Shown: positions 61,625-64,000 of the stretch, piece by piece
How the letters are laid out: every line of letters begins with the position of its first letter
Position numbering within the stretch: the first letter of the stretch is position 1
Assembly (NCBI RefSeq): GCF_042432805.1
Contig: NZ_JBHLWO010000008.1
Coordinates: 45,441-109,440 of the forward strand
Length of the DNA stretch: 64,000 nt
Origin: Olivibacter oleidegradans
GTDB taxonomy: Bacteria > Bacteroidota > Bacteroidia > Sphingobacteriales > Sphingobacteriaceae
Reading direction: 5' to 3'
Notes under the pieces: generated by a model
Seen by the model: the letters and a program-made list of their open reading frames with translations, nothing else
Databases searched by the model: none
What the model was told of the DNA's origin: nothing
Program-made: the position numbers and the translations under genes

Positions 61625-62185
61625 ATGGGAACACTTAATGAAAGAAAAATTGCGATTTTAACGGAAGATGGGTTTGAGGAGGTTGAATTGACCAGTCCGA
61701 AGGAAGCGTTGGTAAAGGCGGGAGCAACTGTTCACATTGTCTCTCCAAAAGCAGGAACGGTGCGAGCAAAAGAAGGCGATGAATGGACGGGAACATATCC
61801 GGTTGATAAAAATCTAAAAGAAGTATCCGCTTCGGATTATGACGGACTGCTTTTGCCTGGCGGCGTTATCAATCCCGATAAGTTACGCACTAATCCGGAC
61901 GCGGTTCAGTTCGTTAAAGATTTTTTTGTAGCGGGAAAACCAGTTGCTGCCATTTGCCATGGCCCGCAGACATTAATCGATGCCGAAGTGGTAGAGGGTA
62001 GGAGAATGACTTCAGTAGCTGCTATTAAAAAAGATTTAATCAATGCAGGCGCTCAGTGGGAAGATAGCGAAGTGGTTACCGATCAGGGTTTGGTCACTAG
62101 CAGAACCCCGAAAGATTTACCGGCTTTTAATGGTAAAATCGTGGAAGAATTTGCAGAAGGCAAACATGAAGGGCAGCACGCATAG
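61625..62185 (+). CDS. PfpI/YhbO-type DJ-1 superfamily protein
   Basis: Of 186 residues, the DJ-1/PfpI fold shows IAILTEDGFEEVELTSPKEA (Glu19 near the active site), DGLLLPGGVINPDKLR, and the nucleophile elbow VAAICHGPQTLIDA with Cys111 and His112. RRMTSVAAIKKDLINAGAQW and SRTPKDLPAFNGKIVEEF complete the subfamily pattern of PfpI proteases and YhbO-type deglycase/glyoxalase candidates. It is a single gene, and the activity is debated for the family. Confidence 0.9.
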   Translation: MGTLNERKIAILTEDGFEEVELTSPKEALVKAGATVHIVSPKAGTVRAKEGDEWTGTYPVDKNLKEVSASDYDGLLLPGGVINPDKLRTNPDAVQFVKDFFVAGKPVAAICHGPQTLIDAEVVEGRRMTSVAAIKKDLINAGAQWEDSEVVTDQGLVTSRTPKDLPAFNGKIVEEFAEGKHEGQHA

Positions 62186-62205
62186 TTTTGGGGGAGTATC
62201 CCCCA

Positions 62206-63270
62206 TTATTCAATCATTGTAATTCTTGTTCTGGCGAAGGCTTCGGGGAAGTTTGTACGGATATATTTTACCATTTCTTCTCGTACATAACATCTTAGAT
62301 CGAATGCATCCCCTGAGTTTCTACAGCTCATTAAACATCGAATCTCCATTGTTTGCTCTCTTAGATCGGTTACTTGTAATACATTCACTTTGCCATCCCA
62401 CAGGCGGTTACCCTTCAGCAGTTCGGCAAATTTCTGGCGTAAATTTTCAACTGGAACCAGAAAATCAGTATAGATAAATACAGTACCTAAAATTTCGGCA
62501 GTTGTTCGAGTCCAATTTTGAAAGGGTTTCTCGATAAAGTAATTGATTGGCAACACGAGACGACGCTTGTCCCAGATGTTCAAAACTACGTAAGTTAAAT
62601 TGATTTCCTCGACCTTCCCCCACTCACCTTCAACGATGAGTACGTCGTCCATGCGTATGGGTTGGGTAAAAGCAATCTGAAAACCGGCTAGCAGATTTCC
62701 GAGGGACTTCTGAGCTGCAAAACCGACGATAATTCCTCCTATTCCTACACCGGTTAGTAGCCCTGCGCCTATTTTACGCATGCTCTCAAAGCTTAGTAAG
62801 ATAATGGATACCGTAATGACAACAATGAGCGTTATCAACAATTTTCGAATAAAGACAATTTGCGTACGAATTTTCCGCTCCCGAAGATTGTTTTCTTTAC
62901 TTATATCAAAACGGTGGTAAAGATAATCTTCGAACACGCGTAACATTCGGATAATAATGATCGCAAAACATAGCGTTATTAGAATCTCTGTTGTTTTAGA
63001 AATAACTACGTAGCTAGAAGCATTGAATTTAGTTAATGGAAGTAGGGAACTAAAGGTCAAAAGAGGAATGAAAATGGTGAAAATTTTATTGAAATGACGA
63101 ATAATGGATCTGAAAATTGAATACGATAGTTCTTTTTTTGACTGTTGTTTAGCTAAGGGAAGAAGTATAGACTTCAAAATGATGCCAATGGATATCGAGA
63201 ACAGAATTACGGTTAAATTCCAAATCCAATCTGGCATTTCTTGTGAAAGGTGTTGCAAATAATCAAGCAT
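62206..63270 (-). CDS. MscS-family mechanosensitive channel
   Basis: This inner-membrane channel of 354 residues releases osmolytes on hypoosmotic shock. There are four or five hydrophobic segments, then the pore-lining helix with the Gly/Ala pattern GAGLLTGVGIGGIIVGFAAQ followed by KSLGNLLAGFQIAFTQPIRM, the hallmark of MscS, and the beta domain VLIVEGEWGKVEEINLTYVV. The C-terminal alpha/beta domain is complete. It is a single gene, 20 bases from the convergent PfpI-type gene. Confidence 0.92.
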   Translation of the reverse strand: MLDYLQHLSQEMPDWIWNLTVILFSISIGIILKSILLPLAKQQSKKELSYSIFRSIIRHFNKIFTIFIPLLTFSSLLPLTKFNASSYVVISKTTEILITLCFAIIIIRMLRVFEDYLYHRFDISKENNLRERKIRTQIVFIRKLLITLIVVITVSIILLSFESMRKIGAGLLTGVGIGGIIVGFAAQKSLGNLLAGFQIAFTQPIRMDDVLIVEGEWGKVEEINLTYVVLNIWDKRRLVLPINYFIEKPFQNWTRTTAEILGTVFIYTDFLVPVENLRQKFAELLKGNRLWDGKVNVLQVTDLREQTMEIRCLMSCRNSGDAFDLRCYVREEMVKYIRTNFPEAFARTRITMIE

Positions 63271-63593
63271 TGTATATTCAATTGTATAAAAACAGACAAT
63301 AATAGAACAATAGGTGTGGGTTGGAGTTTTAAATTTCTTCGTTTCTTCTGCCGAAGAGGGAAAAGCCGGTATTTAAACAACTCGACTTTGACTGATTAAG
63401 CTGACTGAACCGGTGATTAGTTTCTGTTTTTCGAACAGACAAAATGGATGTAATGACTGATCGCTGCGCGTAGCTGAAGAGTAAAAAATCTTTTGGATGT
63501 TCTGCTGTTGGCTTTAAGTAGAAGAAAGGTAAAAAAAAACGATTTGATTTCCAGTTTGTTGTAAAAAAAAGCTGTTGCCCGGGGCGTGAAACA
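63271..63593. other. Spacer between the channel gene and the rRNA promoters
   Basis: No gene that I can support; the open frame on the minus strand overlapping the promoters has no protein features. It may contain upstream elements for the rRNA promoters, but none are obvious apart from A-rich stretches near 63530-63550. Confidence 0.4.
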
Positions 63594-63624
63594 TTTGGGG
63601 GAACGGGGGAAATTCGTACCTTTG
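63594..63624 (+). promoter_or_regulatory. rRNA operon promoter P1
   Basis: TTTG (63594-63597), exactly 19 bases, then TACCTTTG (63617-63624): a perfect match to the Bacteroidota housekeeping promoter. Confidence 0.85.
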
Positions 63625-63701
63625 CCATCCCGTTCGGAAGGCGGGCGTTCCGCAAACGAAGGGATGCGGTTGTTTTTTGAGGTACGGAGGTGAACGGCAG
63701 G

Positions 63702-63761
63702 AAGGAGGAAAAAATATTTTAAAAAAATATTTTGGAGAAAAGAAAAAAGCTGTTACCTTTG
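63702..63761 (+). promoter_or_regulatory. rRNA operon promoter P2 with UP-like A/T tract
   Basis: TTTG (63731-63734), 19 bases, TACCTTTG (63754-63761), again a perfect match. Immediately upstream (63702-63733) is a pure A/T tract with two AAATATTTT units, like an UP element of a strong promoter. Confidence 0.87.
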
Positions 63762-64000
63762 CACTCCCAATCGGGAGAGAGGGGACGACGGAACGGGCGC
63801 GATGCCCGGGAAGGTGAAAGAAAAAAGCAGGAAGTACCGGAGGGGTGACCCGATGGATACGGCGGAGGCCGAAGCGCGAGCGGAGGCGTTTAAAGTTCTT
63901 TAAGAAATCAGATTCATGTAGCGTAACGGACGGCCTGTTTTTTGGCGGAAGTCAAAAGGACAGGCCTGAACGGTCCGTCGGCCGGAAGATACAAAAAAGA
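63762..64000 (+). other. rRNA operon leader with boxA-like site and processing stem
   Basis: GC-rich leader after P2. AGTTCTTTAAGA (63894-63905) matches E. coli rrn boxA in 9 of 12 positions. A two-part stem, ACGGAC/GTCCGT enclosing GGCCTGT/ACAGGCC (63926-63978), resembles the left half of a rRNA processing structure. The 16S gene is expected just beyond the window; it is not visible here. Confidence 0.75.

Noticed and set aside
63329..63655. 108-codon minus-strand frame near the right end
   Set aside because: It overlaps the first rRNA promoter and has no protein features; it is probably chance.

Overview
The window looks like a chromosomal segment of a Bacteroidota bacterium, most likely family Sphingobacteriaceae. 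The signs are three SusC/SusD outer-membrane pairs, promoters of the Bacteroidota type (TTTG, 19 bases, TANNTTTG), a PorD-type (DUF4835) secretion protein beside recN, weak or absent Shine-Dalgarno sites and AT-rich spacers holding low-complexity repeats. I see no insertion sequence, prophage or CRISPR array. The genus cannot be fixed from sequence reading alone.

Layout. 1-10.6 kb is mostly housekeeping: ettA (cut by the window edge), clpC, a frameshifted orphan antitoxin, a lipoprotein, an unknown 302-residue protein, fabI, porD and recN. 10.6-22.1 kb is a sulfatase island on the minus strand. In order of transcription it has a Cys-rich leader peptide (MCYSCCC just before its stop), susC, susD, an arylsulfatase with a CAPTR site, a rhodanese-thioredoxin fusion, two tiny membrane proteins and a sterol desaturase-type hydroxylase. 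After a strong hairpin come a YeiH-type putative sulfate exporter and a formylglycine-generating enzyme, which would activate the sulfatase. A carotenoid-type FAD oxidoreductase and a second rhodanese-thioredoxin fusion follow at 22-24.6 kb.

24.7-30.6 kb has a second SusC/SusD pair of unknown substrate and an OsmC peroxidase. 30.8-36.8 kb is methionine synthesis: a SAM-I (S-box) riboswitch, metH and metF, with a four-helix-bundle gene flanked by inverted repeats sitting between the two enzymes. 36.8-40.2 kb has two small unknown proteins and an S41 peptidase. 40.3-50.4 kb is an amino-sugar utilisation locus: a LacI-type operator candidate, susC, susD, a double alpha/beta hydrolase, a GH109-like oxidoreductase/glycosidase and nagB, with a convergent LacI-family regulator.

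50.5-63.3 kb returns to housekeeping: der, a UspA protein, monomeric icd, initiator tRNA-Met, era, an MFS exporter, a DinB protein, an L,D-transpeptidase, an SRPBCC protein, a PfpI-type protein and an MscS channel. The last 400 bases carry two tandem consensus promoters and a structured leader with a boxA-like site, which I read as the start of an rRNA operon whose 16S gene lies beyond the window.

The observation most worth pursuing is the poly-cysteine leader peptide in front of the sulfatase island. It suggests that the cell senses cysteine supply by translation and opens a sulfate-ester scavenging operon when sulfur is short.
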